From Saccharolobus caldissimus (GTDB lineage Archaea > Thermoproteota > Thermoprotei_A > Sulfolobales > Sulfolobaceae): 64,000 nt of DNA. A program made the translations under genes and the position numbers. The stretch spans positions 894,001 to 958,000 of the forward strand of contig NZ_AP025226.1 of assembly GCF_020886315.1 (NCBI RefSeq), in the 5' to 3' direction. The notes under the pieces are model-generated. The model worked only from the letters and a program-made list of their open reading frames with translations. It was not told the DNA's origin and did not search any database. Of this stretch, positions 29,188-37,715 are shown piece after piece. Every line of letters starts with the position of its first letter. Position 1 is the stretch's first letter.

Positions 29188-29634
29188 GTGTTTAAAAAAC
29201 TATTTTTTATCCTCTGTGGAAAAAAGTATATGGACATTGAAGAATACGTGGTGTTTGGTGAGAATGGTGAGGTTTTGGGTAAGTTTAAAGACGTTGACTC
29301 ACTTTACAGCTTCATAAAAGAGAAAATGAAAGAAGGTAAGAAAGTAAGAATAGAGGGACCTCCAACTACATACCTTTTGATAGTATCTGGTAAAGTAATA
29401 GGGGAATTTGATAAACCGGAAGCAGCGTTTAAGAAAGCGAAAGAGCATATTTTTAAGGGTGAGGATGTAAGGATAAGGAGTAAACAAGACGAATACGTGG
29501 TGTTTGGTGAGAATGGTGAGGTTTTGGGTAAGTTTAAAGACGTTGACTCACTTTACAGCTTCATAAAAGAGAAAATGAAAGAAGGTAAGAGGATAAAGGT
29601 AAAAGGACCCGAAGAAGTTTATTTCTTACTGTGA
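29188..29634 (+). CDS. Three-repeat protein upstream of a retropepsin-like protease
   Basis: The product is built of three tandem units of about 41 residues of the form 'EYVVFGENGEVLGKFKDVDS' followed by a helix (LYSFIKEKMKEGKKVRI). Units 1 and 3 are identical over 100 bases; unit 2 (YLLIVSGKVIGEFDKPEAAF) has diverged. Each unit looks like a small beta-hairpin plus helix module. The GTG at 29188 adds a hydrophobic leader (MFKKLFFILC); the ATG at 29230 (MDIEEYV) is an equally good start without it. It overlaps the protease gene by four bases. I know no function; a substrate, scaffold or regulator of the protease is a possible role. Confidence 0.7.
   Translation: MFKKLFFILCGKKYMDIEEYVVFGENGEVLGKFKDVDSLYSFIKEKMKEGKKVRIEGPPTTYLLIVSGKVIGEFDKPEAAFKKAKEHIFKGEDVRIRSKQDEYVVFGENGEVLGKFKDVDSLYSFIKEKMKEGKRIKVKGPEEVYFLL
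29242..29341 (+). repeat. 100-bp exact direct repeat, copy A
   Basis: Identical to 29491-29590; encodes the first unit of the repeat protein. The two copies are 249 bases (83 codons) apart, so exchange between them keeps the frame. Confidence 0.9.
29491..29590 (+). repeat. 100-bp exact direct repeat, copy B
   Basis: Identical to 29242-29341; encodes the third unit of the repeat protein. Confidence 0.9.
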
Positions 29635-29948
29635 AAATCAAAGCTAAAATTAACGATATAGAGGATTGGTTTATAATAGATACTGGGTTTAGTGGAGAAG
29701 TGCTGGTTAATTATGAAATCTTCGAGAGAATTCAATCCCCTAAAATAGATGTAGGTAGCATATGTGTGAGTGAGGAAGAGTGTTATAAGGGATTCGGTAA
29801 GATCGCTACGTTAAACGTAATGGGAAATGAGATTAACGTAATAACCATATGGGTACCTCAGTTAAATGAGAACTTAATAGGCGAAAGAGCTCTAATAAAA
29901 TTAGGGTTAGTAATCAATTACAAGGACTTCACTATTTCAGATCCGTAG
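29631..29948 (+). CDS. Retropepsin-like (clan AA) aspartic protease
   Basis: 105 residues, the size of a single-domain retropepsin monomer. The catalytic motif is WFIIDTGFSGEVLV (Asp-Thr-Gly near residues 18-20), followed by a flap-like region and the hydrophobic C-terminal motif ENLIGERALIKLGLVI. Such proteins dimerise so that two Asp residues form one site. GTG start within the end of the repeat-protein gene, so the two are coupled. The 3' end overlaps the convergent Hje gene by 31 bases. Confidence 0.8.
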   Translation: MKIKAKINDIEDWFIIDTGFSGEVLVNYEIFERIQSPKIDVGSICVSEEECYKGFGKIATLNVMGNEINVITIWVPQLNENLIGERALIKLGLVINYKDFTISDP

Positions 29949-30337
29949 TAAGCGTTAAAAGACTTTATCTCGCTTAGTAACTCTTCTAAAAATATAGAAT
30001 TATCTAATGTTACTATTATTTCTTCAATTCTATTAGGCAAGTAAACCTTCCATCGATGAATTTTCTTAAATTTCACAGCTACAATAGGAATTCTATCCAT
30101 AGTGAACATGGATAGAAACTCGAATAATTTTCTAATTTGACTTTCCTTAACTCTGACCTTATTTTCCCATGTACTTTTACATTCTATGCCTAATAAAATA
30201 TTACCCTTAGTTGCGAAAATATCGGGTAAAGGATTTGGGGATGAATTAGATGTAGGTACTCTTACAGCATTAAATCCCTCTTCCCTTAGAATAGATACCA
30301 ATTCCCTTTCAGCACTCTTGCCTATATCTCTGTTCAT
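29918..30337 (-). CDS. hje: Holliday junction endonuclease Hje
   Basis: Archaeal Holliday junction resolvase of the Hje branch. The chain from the ATG at 30337 begins MNRDIGKSAERELVSILREE and continues VRVPTSNSSPNPLPDIFATK and GIECKSTWENKVRVKESQ, nearly the same as Saccharolobus Hje as I remember it. Catalytic residues are Glu10 region, Asp in PLPDIFA and Glu-x-Lys in IECKS. The frame is open 30 codons further (to 30427), but the homologous protein starts here, so I chose 30337. Cuts four-way DNA junctions in recombination. Confidence 0.9.
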   Translation of the reverse strand: MNRDIGKSAERELVSILREEGFNAVRVPTSNSSPNPLPDIFATKGNILLGIECKSTWENKVRVKESQIRKLFEFLSMFTMDRIPIVAVKFKKIHRWKVYLPNRIEEIIVTLDNSIFLEELLSEIKSFNAYYGSEIVKSL

Positions 30338-30537
30338 CAGAGTATTAATTATTAAAACACTACTTAAAAGGCCTATAGGTCCTTGTAACATATAAACAGC
30401 GTATTCTATCTTAGGATTGTTTAACATAATTGTAGTAGCTATTTATTTTTTCGTTAAATATCATCTTAAAATTAAGACACCATATAATAATAATTGATTA
30501 TCTACTTTTTTATATTAGATTTTACTAACTTCCTCTC

Positions 30538-31623
30538 ATGTACCCAGAGTTTTGCCTTGAAAGATGGCAGTCCCTTAGAGATTGGAGAGCTAAATTTGTA
30601 TTATCTGAAAGTGGTGTTGAACCTTTAAGCCTTAGTAATATAGAAATAAAAGACGTGAAATTAGAGTATGGTCATACAAAAGGTATAATAAAATTGAGGG
30701 AATTAATATCTCAATTATACGAGGATAGAAACGAAGAAAATGTAATAATAACTAATGGTGGTGCTGAGGCAAATTACATTACTATCCTCTCATTAATTAA
30801 ACCAAATGATGAAGTAGTGGTAGAAATGCCTAATTACATGCAAATCCCCGGATTATTGAAAGGTATAGGTGCCAAAGTGAAGTACGTTTGGCTTAAGGAG
30901 GAAAATAGTTTTAAATTAGACTTAAATGAATTAAACGAGAAGGTAAGCAGGAATACAAAAGCTATAGTGATAACAAATCCTAATAATCCTACGGGTATGG
31001 CACTTTCTGAAAGCGAAATTAAGGGCATAGTTGAGATAGCCGAGGATAATAACTCATTAATAATAGCTGATGAAGTGTATAGGGGTTCTGAAATTGACGG
31101 AAATACAAGAAAAAGTTTCGTAGATTTGTATCAAAATGCAATAAGTACTAATAGCATGTCAAAAGTGTATGGTATGCCTGGTATAAGAATAGGTTGGATT
31201 GTGGGAAATAAAGAGTTAATAGATCGTATGTGGAGTATTAGGGATTACATTACAATTTCACCATCTATTGTGAGTCAAGAGATAGCCTATAAAGCGTTAA
31301 ATAAAAGGGAAGAACTAATAAATAGAGCAAAGAATATAGCTATTAATAATTTTAGACTATTTGAGAGATTAATATCTTCATATGATAATGTAAAATGGAT
31401 TAGACCAAACGCTACAGTTCTAGCATTCATAAAATTATTAAATATAAAAAATACATTTGATTTTAGTGAAAGATTATTCGAAAAATATAGTGTTCTCGTT
31501 AATCCAGGAGAATGTTTCGAAATGCCGGGATATATCAGAATTGGTCTTGGTAGTGCTAACTCACAGTATTTAAACCAAGCTATATCATTATTACTGAAAC
31601 ATTTAAATGAATATAATAAATAA
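30538..31623 (+). CDS. PLP-dependent aminotransferase, class I/II
   Basis: 361-residue fold type I aminotransferase. The Schiff-base Lys is near residue 209 in NSMSKVYGMPGIRIGW; ITNPNNPTGMALSE and IIADEVYRGSE carry the conserved Asn and Asp that hold PLP, and a C-terminal Arg in GYIRIGLGSAN binds the substrate carboxylate. The ATG at 30538 follows a T-rich promoter. Stands alone; the amino acid substrate cannot be assigned. Confidence 0.9.
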   Translation: MYPEFCLERWQSLRDWRAKFVLSESGVEPLSLSNIEIKDVKLEYGHTKGIIKLRELISQLYEDRNEENVIITNGGAEANYITILSLIKPNDEVVVEMPNYMQIPGLLKGIGAKVKYVWLKEENSFKLDLNELNEKVSRNTKAIVITNPNNPTGMALSESEIKGIVEIAEDNNSLIIADEVYRGSEIDGNTRKSFVDLYQNAISTNSMSKVYGMPGIRIGWIVGNKELIDRMWSIRDYITISPSIVSQEIAYKALNKREELINRAKNIAINNFRLFERLISSYDNVKWIRPNATVLAFIKLLNIKNTFDFSERLFEKYSVLVNPGECFEMPGYIRIGLGSANSQYLNQAISLLLKHLNEYNK

Positions 31624-31920
31624 TTTACATCGTATGTACTATATGTCAAGTATTACTTAAATTAATAATACCACTCATTTCTTTTAAATTAGATATAGCC
31701 CAAACATAGCATCTTTTATAAGAATTATTATTTCATTGTACAGAATATTCTAGTAAACTAACCAGTAAACTAGTCTATCGATTTATAAATTGTAAAAACA
31801 ACTTTCATTTTTAATATTAGACTTTCACATATAAAACTATTATAATTTTATAGCATAAAAATATTCTTTAATACCAGCTTTATAAAAATGATAGCTTAAA
31901 GAATTAAGTATAACTCAAAT
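31624..31920. other. Intergenic region between convergent genes
   Basis: About 300 AT-rich bases; I see no gene, RNA or repeat in it. Confidence 0.4.
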
Positions 31921-32334
31921 TTACTCTCCAATAATTTCTATAGTTATGTGTCTTTCACTTCTCGGTCCATCTAGCTCTACTAAAAATATGTTCTGCCATG
32001 TTCCTCTAACTAACCTTCCGTTTCTTATGGGGAATACTCTGTCAGCACCTAAAAAGGTAGAGCCCAAATGGGCATGAGCATTATCGTCAATTAGATTGTG
32101 CTTCCAGCCTCTAGATGGCTCTACAAATTCCTTAATTTTAGTTAATATATCTTCCATTAATCCCCTCTCGTGCTCATTTGCTACTAAAGCTGCCGTAGAA
32201 TGGGCTACAAATATTAGGCACATTCCATTGGTTACTCCACTCTTTTTAACGGCTTCTTCTACCTTATCTGTTATATCAACTAGTTCAAACTGCTTAGAAG
32301 TGGACACGTAAATATCCTCAAAGTAAATCTTCAT
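31921..32334 (-). CDS. YjbQ-family protein (UPF0047, thiamine phosphate synthase-like)
   Basis: 137 residues covering the whole single-domain family: FVAHSTAALVANEHERGLMEDIL, NAHAHLGSTFLGADRVFPI and WQNIFLVELDGPRSERHITIEI. The His and acidic residues in these blocks bind metal. Some members have secondary thiamine phosphate synthase activity in vitro; the true role is unclear. Divergent from the phosphoesterase gene, with only 25 bases between the two starts, so the promoters must overlap. Confidence 0.9.
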   Translation of the reverse strand: MKIYFEDIYVSTSKQFELVDITDKVEEAVKKSGVTNGMCLIFVAHSTAALVANEHERGLMEDILTKIKEFVEPSRGWKHNLIDDNAHAHLGSTFLGADRVFPIRNGRLVRGTWQNIFLVELDGPRSERHITIEIIGE

Positions 32335-32359
32335 TTATATCACACGATTAAATACTAAT

Positions 32360-32944
32360 GTGAGCATAAAAACTTTCAGAAGACTTTTCATTGAATGGGA
32401 CGGCAAAGTAGTTATTCTATCTGATATTCATTATCCAAATTGTAATATTAATGAGATAAATGACATCTTAATTAGAGAAAATCCCTCTTTAATAGTCTTA
32501 TTAGGCGATATAATTACTGAAAAGGAAACGGATTATAGAATATTTATAAATAAGCTTAAGATTAGGAGGAATATTATTTACATAAGAGGAGATGAAGACA
32601 AGGTAGAAGGAGATACAGACGTATTAAAATTGAAAAATAATAACAAGACTTATCTTCTTCTGCATGGTCATCAGTATTTTGATGAAAAATATGAGTTTAG
32701 AATTGCTAGATTTCTGAAGAAAATTAACCGAAACCTTCCTCCTCTATTATTTTGCTTAGCATTTAAGGTATTGCTCAGAGATTTTAAAGATTATATAATT
32801 CTAGGGCATTCTCATGCTTTAGTGAATTTTAAGAACATTATGTGCGTCAATGCAGGTACTATGTCTACTATAAGCAATTTATATAATGATAGAGGCTATG
32901 TGGTCATTAGCAATAAGGGGATAAAAATCAATAAACTCAGTTAG
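32360..32944 (+). CDS. Metallophosphoesterase (calcineurin-like)
   Basis: 194 residues with the ordered metal-binding motifs LSDIHYP (DxH), LLGDII (GD), RGDEDK (in place of GNHD), LHGHQYF and LGHSHAL (GHxH). The GNHD position is GDED, so the His that normally polarises the attacking oxygen is missing and activity may be changed. The family includes DNA-repair-linked and cyclic-nucleotide phosphodiesterases. GTG start; the segment NLPPLLFCLAFKVLL is hydrophobic and may anchor or dimerise the protein. Confidence 0.85.
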   Translation: MSIKTFRRLFIEWDGKVVILSDIHYPNCNINEINDILIRENPSLIVLLGDIITEKETDYRIFINKLKIRRNIIYIRGDEDKVEGDTDVLKLKNNNKTYLLLHGHQYFDEKYEFRIARFLKKINRNLPPLLFCLAFKVLLRDFKDYIILGHSHALVNFKNIMCVNAGTMSTISNLYNDRGYVVISNKGIKINKLS

Positions 32945-33079
32945 ATAGTAAATTTTGATTGATATTATTATTTTTAGAAAATAGCTAAAAATTTATATAT
33001 CGTGAAATTAGAAAGACTCTTCGAGTTAATTTTAACTTAAAAACACTAGTGACGAATATGAAAAAATTTAAATATATAG

Positions 33080-33095
33080 ATATCGTATTCGATAT
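33080..33095. promoter_or_regulatory. Palindrome ATATCG-N4-CGATAT before the small regulator gene
   Basis: A 6-base inverted repeat lies between a TATA-like stretch (33066-33077) and the ATG at 33105. A related half-site sequence (TATATCGTGAAA) occurs about 90 bases upstream near 32995, and TATTGTGAAA follows the palindrome. The position suits an operator, most simply for autoregulation by the encoded winged-helix protein. Confidence 0.5.
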
Positions 33096-33104
33096 TGTGA
33101 AACC

Positions 33105-33371
33105 ATGTTTAGAGGAATATTTAGAATATGGATCTACCAAACGTTAAATGAAATTTCTAAAGGTAAGAAGAGTGTAGAGGAACTTAGGAGAACTCTTCCT
33201 ATTTACGGCACTGTATTTGACTTCCTCATAAGCTTTTTACTTACAAGCGGTTTAGCTAAAAGAAGTATAGAAAACAATATAGAATATTTAGAAATAACAG
33301 ACCTAGGTAAAAGTTATCTAGCTGGAATGCTAGCTTGGCATGGATTTTGGGGACATAGAAGGTGGTGGTAA
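33105..33371 (+). CDS. Small PadR-like winged-helix regulator
   Basis: 88 residues: FRIWIYQTLNEISKGKKSVEELRRTL forms the first helices of a winged helix, a recognition helix follows in YGTVFDFLISFLLTSGLAKRS, and the wing is YLEITDLGKSYLAGM. The C-terminus ends with a Trp/His-rich tail (AWHGFWGHRRWW) that could bind metal, haem or nucleic acid. Leaderless start at ATG 33105 close behind a palindrome. Likely a transcription factor; targets unknown, the next gene 46 bases away may be one. Confidence 0.7.
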   Translation: MFRGIFRIWIYQTLNEISKGKKSVEELRRTLPIYGTVFDFLISFLLTSGLAKRSIENNIEYLEITDLGKSYLAGMLAWHGFWGHRRWW

Positions 33372-33417
33372 AAGTTTTTCTCATCAATTTTTTAAGGCTA
33401 ATGAGAAGTTGTTATAA

Positions 33418-34152
33418 ATGCCAATAAGCTATAAAGTAGCTACTGAAATTCACTTTTATTTGAAAAGGGGAAGTGAAATAAGCGGAAAACTTTACGTGCT
33501 TCCTTACGACCATGATGGGCAAAAAGTTTATAATTTTAATATTTTCTCTCCTTCATTTTGTAAAATTGATATAAACAGTGATATGTTTAATAATAAATAT
33601 CTCAAAATGGTGTGTAATCCATCAGGTAATTTTGAGATTAGCATTGAGTATAACGTCACTATATACTCCCTTCCTACCTCAGATAATAATCTTGAACTAT
33701 TTTTGAGATCAAGTAAATATGTGAATGTTGATAAATTTAAGAATATCATTAATCAAAGTGAGTCTAATAAAAATATAGAAACCATTGTTAAGATGATAAA
33801 GAGTAAGATAAAATACAGTAAAGAGGTTAATGTTAAGTCAGCTTTTAGTTCCTTAAATTTAGGTATTGGTAAATGTGTTAACTATGCTCATGTAGCTTTA
33901 GGATTTTTTAGAGCATTAAATATTCCAGCTAGATATGTTATAGGGTTAACACCTTATTCAAACAAGGAAGCTCATGCCTGGATAGAGGTAAAAGGGTCAA
34001 CTGGTTGGATACCGGTTGACCCTACAGCAGGTTTAATTTACGTCCCTTATATAAAATGGGCAATAGGTAGAGATGATGCTGATATTAAAAATAGGATTTT
34101 ACATAAGGGTGATTCAAAGATTGATGTAGATTTTAATATCAAAAAATTATAA
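33418..34152 (+). CDS. Transglutaminase-like cysteine protease fold protein
   Basis: 244 residues. The C-terminal half has the papain-like triad of the transglutaminase superfamily: Cys153 in GIGKCVNYAHVALGFFRALN, His186 in EAHAWIEV and Asp201 in WIPVDPTAG. The N-terminal half is beta-rich, without signal peptide or membrane helix. In archaea these proteins are usually thought to be proteases or peptide-modifying enzymes; no substrate is known. Starts 46 bases after the small regulator and may be co-transcribed. Confidence 0.85.
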   Translation: MPISYKVATEIHFYLKRGSEISGKLYVLPYDHDGQKVYNFNIFSPSFCKIDINSDMFNNKYLKMVCNPSGNFEISIEYNVTIYSLPTSDNNLELFLRSSKYVNVDKFKNIINQSESNKNIETIVKMIKSKIKYSKEVNVKSAFSSLNLGIGKCVNYAHVALGFFRALNIPARYVIGLTPYSNKEAHAWIEVKGSTGWIPVDPTAGLIYVPYIKWAIGRDDADIKNRILHKGDSKIDVDFNIKKL

Positions 34153-34200
34153 ATAAAATAATAAAAAATCTTACTATCAGTTACATATTCTATAAGAAAC

Positions 34201-35244
34201 TTATGGTATTAGTACTTGTCTTCCTACAGCTCTGAAATTCTCAAGATTATCTATAGCCTCGTTAGCTTCCTCTAATTTCATAGTTTTAGTAACCATAGGT
34301 TTAACCTTTCCCGCCTCTGCTAATTTCATTATTCCTAAGAAATCTGATTGATTACCTACTAAACTTCCTACAAATTGAATTTCTCCTAAAGTTATTAATG
34401 GTGCGTGATAATGTAAATCCGCACCAAATAGCCCGACCATTACATACTTACCTTGTTTAGCTAATGCCCTCGGATAAACTGCTAGCGTCTTTTCTGAATT
34501 ATTTAAGTCTATTACCGCATCTACACCTTTACCCTCAGTTATTCTCCTAATTTCTGCTAATGGGTCCTGACTTGAGGCGTTTATAACATAATCTGCACCA
34601 GCCCTTTTAGCCGCTTCTACTGCTTCTTCTCTCACGTCAACTCCAATTACCGTAGCTCCAGTCATCGCTTTAGCTATTTGCACTGCCATAGTTCCTAATC
34701 CTCCTCCAGCCCCTACAATTACTAAAGTCTTTGAGGGATCTAAAGATGCCTTCCTTACAGCTCTATAAGTTGTTATTCCAGAACAGGTTAATGGTGCGGC
34801 CTCTACGGCGTTAAGTCTTTTTAGTTTAAATAAGTATTTATAATGAGGTACTAGCACGTATTCCGCGTAAGATCCATCGTAATTTATCCCTAACCATTTA
34901 GGCATATCGCATAGGTGTTCTTCACCAATTCTACAATAGTAGCAATTTCCTTCTCCCTCCCACGGATTTACTGCAACCAAGTCCCCTTTAGAATATCCGG
35001 TAACTTCATCTCCTATTTCCTCAACTTTACCTGCTATTTCATGTCCTAAGGTGACTGGTAATTTCACACCTAAATCCTCCACTATCCTTAAATTCCCAAA
35101 TCTTCCTTGTCTCATGTGAACGTCTGAGTGGCAAACTCCCGCTGCTTCAACTTTAATTAGAACTTGGGGTCCTTTAGGTTTAGGGACTTCGATATCCTGT
35201 ATTTTTAAAGGCTTACCTATTTCCACTAATCTCATAGCTCGCAT
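34201..35244 (-). CDS. adh: Zinc-containing NAD-dependent alcohol dehydrogenase
   Basis: 347-residue medium-chain dehydrogenase, nearly the known Sulfolobus enzyme. Catalytic zinc ligands are Cys38 ([13 protein letters not shown]) and His68 (LGHEIAG). Structural zinc ligands lie in [15 protein letters not shown] (Cys101, 104, 112 and the preceding Glu). The NAD-binding Rossmann turn is [18 protein letters not shown], with [12 protein letters not shown] giving the NAD-selecting acid. Oxidises alcohols to aldehydes or the reverse as a tetramer. Own promoter upstream of 35244; the first eight residues (MRAMRLVE) match the homologue, confirming the start. Confidence 0.96.
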   Translation of the reverse strand: MRAMRLVEIGKPLKIQDIEVPKPKGPQVLIKVEAAGVCHSDVHMRQGRFGNLRIVEDLGVKLPVTLGHEIAGKVEEIGDEVTGYSKGDLVAVNPWEGEGNCYYCRIGEEHLCDMPKWLGINYDGSYAEYVLVPHYKYLFKLKRLNAVEAAPLTCSGITTYRAVRKASLDPSKTLVIVGAGGGLGTMAVQIAKAMTGATVIGVDVREEAVEAAKRAGADYVINASSQDPLAEIRRITEGKGVDAVIDLNNSEKTLAVYPRALAKQGKYVMVGLFGADLHYHAPLITLGEIQFVGSLVGNQSDFLGIMKLAEAGKVKPMVTKTMKLEEANEAIDNLENFRAVGRQVLIP

Positions 35245-35358
35245 ATTTTCACATATTAATTATTGTTAATCCTATTATTAAGGATTTCAAACTTATTTTT
35301 GATGTTAAACTATTTAAGAGTTAAGTAAAGTATTATGGGATAAAGGAATATATAGACC

Positions 35359-37347
35359 TCATTTAGTGGAAGTAAACTCATTATAAAATTCAATTAAAGC
35401 CCTATATGCTATCACTAGAGAATTTAGTTTAATTAATTTTTCATTTTTTATATCGTAATAGTTTATCTGAATTCTCGGATTTACGGAAACTCCGTCAATA
35501 GTAGCGCTTATCATTAATTGAACATAGATGCCATTGTTTAGTTTAGATAAGGCTATATCTACCCTGTATTCTCTTCCCTTAAGTTTATTTTCTAATTCTT
35601 CCTTAATTTTAGTTAACTCATCCATTACATTATTTAGTTCATTTACAAGAAATAGTCTCATATACTGTCTTAGGATTACCTTCCTTTCTAACTTTATATT
35701 TCCTTTCCTCCTTAATAATAATTCTCCTATTTTCCTTAGATTCTCATTGCATATTTTAATGTAGTTTTGTCCAAATCCTATATTACAATAACTACCTAGA
35801 AGTATCTTACTTATTAGACTTCCCATTAATTCTGGATCGTAATAATATAGTGCTCTTCCATCTTTTATTGCTCTATCAACGTATTGTGAAATATTGGATT
35901 CTGTCTTTGTAATTTCATTTAATATAATTTCTAATTCATTTAACTCTTTTTTTCCTCCTTCTATTTCCATTACTAGTGCTCTTCCTCCCTGCTTATTTAT
36001 CATATCTACTATTCTCGCTATTGGTCCTTTGTCTTCTCTCTTTTCGATAATGTAACTTACATCAACTCCTTCTAGGTACAAATTTCTTAAGGCATCGTCT
36101 AAATTATCGTATTCTGGAGTTTTTGGGGTTAATGTTACTACCAAATATTTCACATTATTTTCCTCGTTTTCCGATTCTTTACCCCTTATTAGCCTCCCTA
36201 ACCTCTGATAGAATCTTAACGGGCTCTGGGGAACATCGGTCATAATTAGTAATTTAGCCTCTGGTATATCTATTCCCTCTTCCCCTACTAGTGTAGAGAT
36301 TATAACGTCTATATCCCCTTTTCTAACACTTTGAACAATTTTAAGCCTTTCATATCTAGACGAGTCCCCTGTCAAAACTTTTACCTTTCCCTTAGCTAAA
36401 TCTGAAATGGCCTTCTCAAATTCATAAGCAGTAGACTTTCTTGATGTAAATATTAATACTGGTTTGAAATCTTCCACCTTATATACGTTTAACACATCTC
36501 TTAAAGCTCTAGCTTTATGACTCAAATCTTTTGACTCACATATCATGTCGAAATAAGGATTTTCCTCTACTTTTCCTATTAAACGTCTGTAACTTTCGCA
36601 AAACGCCTCTTTACCGTAAGTATAGAGCGTTACTTCAAGGAATTTTATCGTTTCCTTATTTCCTTTTATGCTCCCTTTAAATAACATTTCATAAACTGTA
36701 TCTTCTAGCTTACTGAATTCCGAGTCAAAAATATCTGCTATTGCTTTTGGCAGTTTAAAGGTTGGATCGATCTTAGATAAAGCTTTAAAATCATAAGTTA
36801 AGAACTCTGGTTCGCCCAATATTTGGATGAGTCTGTGATCCATTAAATATTTCTTATACGAAGGTAACAATGCGGTAAAGCCTATTAAATATTTAGGTTC
36901 TAAATCTACTAATGTTTCCTGGTATCTTATATCTCCGAACGCATGATGAACCTCATCTACTATTATTAAATCCGCATTACTTAAGCACTTAGATGTAGTA
37001 AATGGAGTTGAGACTACGATCTTCTTACCTTCTTCAAAAGATTTACAGTCTCCCTCGTATTCCATTCCTACATCCTGCCCGAAAACCTTCCTCCAAAACC
37101 TATGATACATCTGGTCGCAAAGGAGTCTTGTAGGTTCCAAAATTACAATGCTGTTAACATTTTTAAATAAATAATAGGCAATATACAATTCAACTAGAGT
37201 TTTCCCGCTTCCAGTAGGCATTGAGACTACTATAAACCTCTTTTTATCTAATAATTTGGTTATCTCATTCCCGACAAATCTCTGATAGGGATATACTTCA
37301 ATTCCTAACTTATCCTTAATGACATTATTAAACTCCTCAAATTCCAC
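35359..37347 (-). CDS. Superfamily 2 DNA/RNA helicase
   Basis: 662 residues. Motif I is SMPTGSGKT near 42-50, Ia-like EPTRLLCDQ, motif II is VDEVHH (DEVH), motif III-like GFTALLPS, motif V STLVGEEGIDIPEA and motif VI QRLGRLIRGKE. The motif order and VI sequence resemble Hef/XPB-type repair helicases, but I see no nuclease domain; the last 200 residues are helical and unassigned. It could act on branched DNA or in RNA metabolism. Adjacent Hje is 5 kb away and gives no operon link. Confidence 0.87.
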   Translation of the reverse strand: MEFEEFNNVIKDKLGIEVYPYQRFVGNEITKLLDKKRFIVVSMPTGSGKTLVELYIAYYLFKNVNSIVILEPTRLLCDQMYHRFWRKVFGQDVGMEYEGDCKSFEEGKKIVVSTPFTTSKCLSNADLIIVDEVHHAFGDIRYQETLVDLEPKYLIGFTALLPSYKKYLMDHRLIQILGEPEFLTYDFKALSKIDPTFKLPKAIADIFDSEFSKLEDTVYEMLFKGSIKGNKETIKFLEVTLYTYGKEAFCESYRRLIGKVEENPYFDMICESKDLSHKARALRDVLNVYKVEDFKPVLIFTSRKSTAYEFEKAISDLAKGKVKVLTGDSSRYERLKIVQSVRKGDIDVIISTLVGEEGIDIPEAKLLIMTDVPQSPLRFYQRLGRLIRGKESENEENNVKYLVVTLTPKTPEYDNLDDALRNLYLEGVDVSYIIEKREDKGPIARIVDMINKQGGRALVMEIEGGKKELNELEIILNEITKTESNISQYVDRAIKDGRALYYYDPELMGSLISKILLGSYCNIGFGQNYIKICNENLRKIGELLLRRKGNIKLERKVILRQYMRLFLVNELNNVMDELTKIKEELENKLKGREYRVDIALSKLNNGIYVQLMISATIDGVSVNPRIQINYYDIKNEKLIKLNSLVIAYRALIEFYNEFTSTK

Positions 37348-37715
37348 ATTGCTACATAAGGGTTGGGAACATTATAAAGTCAATTTAAAATACCTTCCTA
37401 AAAATTTATGGAAATTATCTGATATTTAGTTAGACCATATACATACGAGTTCTAAAGCTTTAACTATTGTAGTGATAGTGATAAAATTAAATTAAAAATT
37501 AAACATATCTTATTATCTTACATTATATGGAAAATTAAGCTGAATAGTTATAATATATTATTTAAAACAAAATTTCTATTTAATATCTATAATATAGCTA
37601 TAATATCATGTATTTTTCTGTTAATTCTCAAATTTATGACATATATAACAAATATAAATTTAGGTAAAAGATAATTTACGTAATGTTTTTATGCTAGTAT
37701 CTAGACTAAATTACT
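37348..37715. other. Divergent promoter region
   Basis: About 370 AT-rich bases between the divergent helicase and peptidase genes. It contains several TATA-like tracts (TATAATATA around 37551-37600). The peptidase gene's box is probably TTTTTATGCTAG-adjacent sequence near 37685. No gene or repeat recognised. Confidence 0.4.

Noticed and set aside
29188-29634. CRISPR-like direct repeats
   Set aside because: The repeated units are part of one open reading frame with 83-codon period and differ in the middle copy; no array of short repeats and spacers exists here or elsewhere in the window.
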